Origin: an uncultured bacterium
GTDB lineage: Bacteria > Patescibacteriota > Minisyncoccia > Phycocordibacterales > PALSA-1337
NCBI GenBank assembly: GCA_903905325.1
Contig: CAIVGA010000054.1
Span: forward strand, 1 to 23,752
DNA: 23,752 nt
Direction of reading: 5' to 3'
Part shown: positions 22,274 through 23,752 of the stretch, one piece after another
Layout of the letters: each line of letters begins with the position of its first letter
Position numbering within the stretch: position 1 is the stretch's first letter
Notes under the pieces: model-generated
Databases searched by the model: none
What the model was told of the DNA's origin: nothing
What the model saw: the letters and a program-made list of their open reading frames with translations, nothing else
Position numbers and translations under genes: made by a program

Positions 22274-22924
22274 ATGGAGACACATTTCCAAACCTCCTTT
22301 ATTCCGAAGAAGCCAATGGCGCAGTCTGGTGAAGCGTCTAACCCTTCTCCGAAACAGGGAATAAGTTTACTTATGACACTTGGTGTGTTTTTGTTTATTG
22401 TATCTATTGCTATTGCTGGTGGTGCTTATGGATGGAAATATTACTTACTACAACAACGCAGCACATACGTAGATACATTGACTCAACGAGAGGCTCAATT
22501 TAGTCCTGATCGTATCAAATTGTTGAGTGATACTGATAAAAAAATTAGCCTTGCCAAATCTCTTATTAAGAATCACCTAATGATCTCAGATATTTTTAAT
22601 AAGATTGCACACCTTACTGTTGATAATATTCGTTTTGTTAGTATGAGTATATCCTCTCCAGATATTAGCAAACCGATCACAGTTTCAATGAGTGGATATG
22701 GCCCGACATACCAAGTTGTCGCATTCCAGTCTGATGCACTGGGACAGCTAGAGCAATATGGATTACATAATGTTGTTTTGAACCCCGTCCTTACCAATCC
22801 AGTTCAAAACCAAAATGGTACAATATCATTTGATTTCTCTGCCACAATCAACCCAAGTTCGATTCTGTATGATTCATCGGCTTCGAGTACATTGTCAAAT
22901 ATAGCTTCAAGCACTAAACAATAA
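22274..22924 (+). CDS. pilN: PilN-like type IV pilus assembly protein
   Basis: A 216-aa protein. A cytoplasmic N-terminus of ~35 residues (METHFQTSFIPKKPMAQ...) is followed by one membrane helix (~36-58, GVFLFIVSIAIAGGAYGW), then a helical stretch and an alpha/beta domain of the PilN/GspL type (NKIAHLTVDNIRFVSMSIS; ALGQLEQYGLHNVVLNPVL). The canonical short INLLP N-terminal PilM-binding motif is replaced by a longer segment with TSFIPKK. Assignment rests on topology and position between pilM and the pilO-like gene. Confidence 0.75.
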   Translation: METHFQTSFIPKKPMAQSGEASNPSPKQGISLLMTLGVFLFIVSIAIAGGAYGWKYYLLQQRSTYVDTLTQREAQFSPDRIKLLSDTDKKISLAKSLIKNHLMISDIFNKIAHLTVDNIRFVSMSISSPDISKPITVSMSGYGPTYQVVAFQSDALGQLEQYGLHNVVLNPVLTNPVQNQNGTISFDFSATINPSSILYDSSASSTLSNIASSTKQ

Positions 22925-22925
22925 T

Positions 22926-23495
22926 ATGAACCGCAATGCCACAGCCATAATTCTCATAGTTCTAGCGATTGGAATATATTTTACATTTACGCAAAATATT
23001 ATAAACCAAGCGCAAATAGAACAGGCTCACAACGTACAATATACGACCGCTATTACCAATGCTGAAAACCTGATTAGTCTTAGAAAACAAGCCAATGATC
23101 AATTTATAAATATTGCACCTTCTGATCAAGCTCGATTGAGTCAAATGATTCCAAATGGAACAAATAATATTCATCTTATCGTTGACCTGAATAACCTTGC
23201 TCAAAAATATAATTTTTCACTTAGTAACATCAAGGCTGATGTAGTTAATGCTACGAACAATAACAATCCAAGTAATCAGCCGGTTGCAAATCAAGCTTCA
23301 GCTGGAACCGCATCATTGGCCCAGGTTAAGGTGACATTTTCTGCGAACGCCTCATATGGAGACTTTTTGAATTTCTTGTTGGCGGTTGAGTCAAATCTTC
23401 GTATTATGGATATTTCAAAGATAGATGTGAAGGCCAACGATACAGGCGTATACGGATTTCAGGTCGAGCTAAGGACATATTGGCTTCAATCATAA
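22926..23495 (+). CDS. pilO: PilO-like type IV pilus assembly protein
   Basis: A 189-aa protein. Membrane helix at ~7-23 (AIILIVLAIGIYFTFT), a periplasm-side helical region (AENLISLRKQANDQFINI) and a ferredoxin-like PilO domain (IHLIVDLNNLAQKYNFSLSNI ... VTFSANASYGDFLNFLLAVESNLRIMDISKI). It starts one base after the pilN-like stop. PilO pairs with PilN as a stator-like subcomplex. No Shine-Dalgarno sequence. Confidence 0.75.
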   Translation: MNRNATAIILIVLAIGIYFTFTQNIINQAQIEQAHNVQYTTAITNAENLISLRKQANDQFINIAPSDQARLSQMIPNGTNNIHLIVDLNNLAQKYNFSLSNIKADVVNATNNNNPSNQPVANQASAGTASLAQVKVTFSANASYGDFLNFLLAVESNLRIMDISKIDVKANDTGVYGFQVELRTYWLQS

Positions 23496-23513
23496 TTAAT
23501 CAATCATACCTAT

Positions 23514-23752
23514 ATGAATAAACCAACAATTCTTACAATCATACTTATCGTCGTCGCGGTTGTTGTTGTCGGTGGTTATTTCTATATGCAAGGCGGTCAA
23601 CCAACATCATCGAGTAGTTCATTGGTGTCTTCAGATACTACTTCTTCTGGTCCTAGTGATAGTGATAATATTTTGACCTTATTGAACCAGGTAAAATCTC
23701 TAAATATTGACACATCTTTCTTTCAGACACCCGCATATACTTCTCTTACCAG
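23514..23752 (+). CDS. Partial anchored protein of the pilus operon (runs off the end)
   Basis: 79 codons are visible. A membrane helix at ~5-24 (TILTIILIVVAVVVVGGYFY) is followed by a Ser/Thr-rich linker and NILTLLNQVKSLNIDTSFFQ. It follows the pilO-like stop by 18 bp. CPR pilus operons often carry a small anchored protein here with a similar L-L-x-L...L-D-x-x-F-F segment, possibly a PilP counterpart. Incomplete, so the assignment stays open. Confidence 0.6.
   Translation, partial: MNKPTILTIILIVVAVVVVGGYFYMQGGQPTSSSSSLVSSDTTSSGPSDSDNILTLLNQVKSLNIDTSFFQTPAYTSLT

Noticed and set aside
1..23752. CRISPR arrays, rRNA/tRNA genes, transposases, integrases, retrons or diversity-generating elements
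   Set aside because: Reading both strands showed no regularly spaced repeats, reverse-transcriptase motifs or recombinase genes.
1..23752. Alternative genetic code with TGA read as Gly
   Set aside because: TGA ends several well-formed genes, for example the DUF5652-like gene at the ATGA overlap with tyrS, and no key protein needs TGA read-through.

Overview
The window looks like a chromosome segment of a Candidate Phyla Radiation bacterium, most likely of the Parcubacteria/Paceibacteria group. The evidence is the many secreted Ser/Thr-rich surface proteins with Ig-like, TIG and FnIII modules, a DUF5652-type small membrane protein, a pilM-pilN-pilO cluster, moderate-to-low GC, and very few Shine-Dalgarno sequences. 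TGA is used as a stop codon throughout, so the Gracilibacteria/Absconditabacteria recoded code does not apply. This placement is inferred from gene content; there is no rRNA or other phylogenetic marker here except tyrS.

Region 1 (1-11002) is an accessory, surface-oriented island bounded by two copies of a perfect 119-bp inverted repeat (1-119 and 10884-11002). Inside are a PemK/MazF-family toxin with a structured leader, two copies of a diverged divergent-promoter module (near 1100 and near 5060), small membrane and secreted proteins, a zinc-ribbon membrane protein with an apparent frameshift, an FnIII-repeat surface protein (584 aa), a secreted fibre-like protein (280 aa), a tiny lipoprotein, an 874-aa TIG/Ig-like surface protein, a pilin-like/PsbP-like protein and a multi-pass membrane protein.

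Region 2 (11003-11799) is a transition zone. It holds a cluster of short palindromes, a second small GC-richer lipoprotein with its own Shine-Dalgarno sequence and terminator, and an intergenic stretch.

Region 3 (11800-23752) is more conventional: an efflux operon (two HlyD-type adaptors plus a DHA2 MFS pump); convergent to it pgl-gnd (two oxidative pentose-phosphate steps); then a small operon of an anchored protein, a DUF5652-like protein and tyrS; a ComF-type phosphoribosyltransferase gene; and the start of a type IV pilus assembly operon (pilM, pilN-like, pilO-like and a partial fourth gene running off the end).

A recurring regulatory theme is leaderless or near-leaderless expression. 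At nine genes and one pseudogene copy a good -10 hexamer ends only about 6-10 nt before the start codon. The two small lipoproteins (5902 and 11598, minus strand) are the exceptions, with longer leaders, Shine-Dalgarno sequences and intrinsic terminators.
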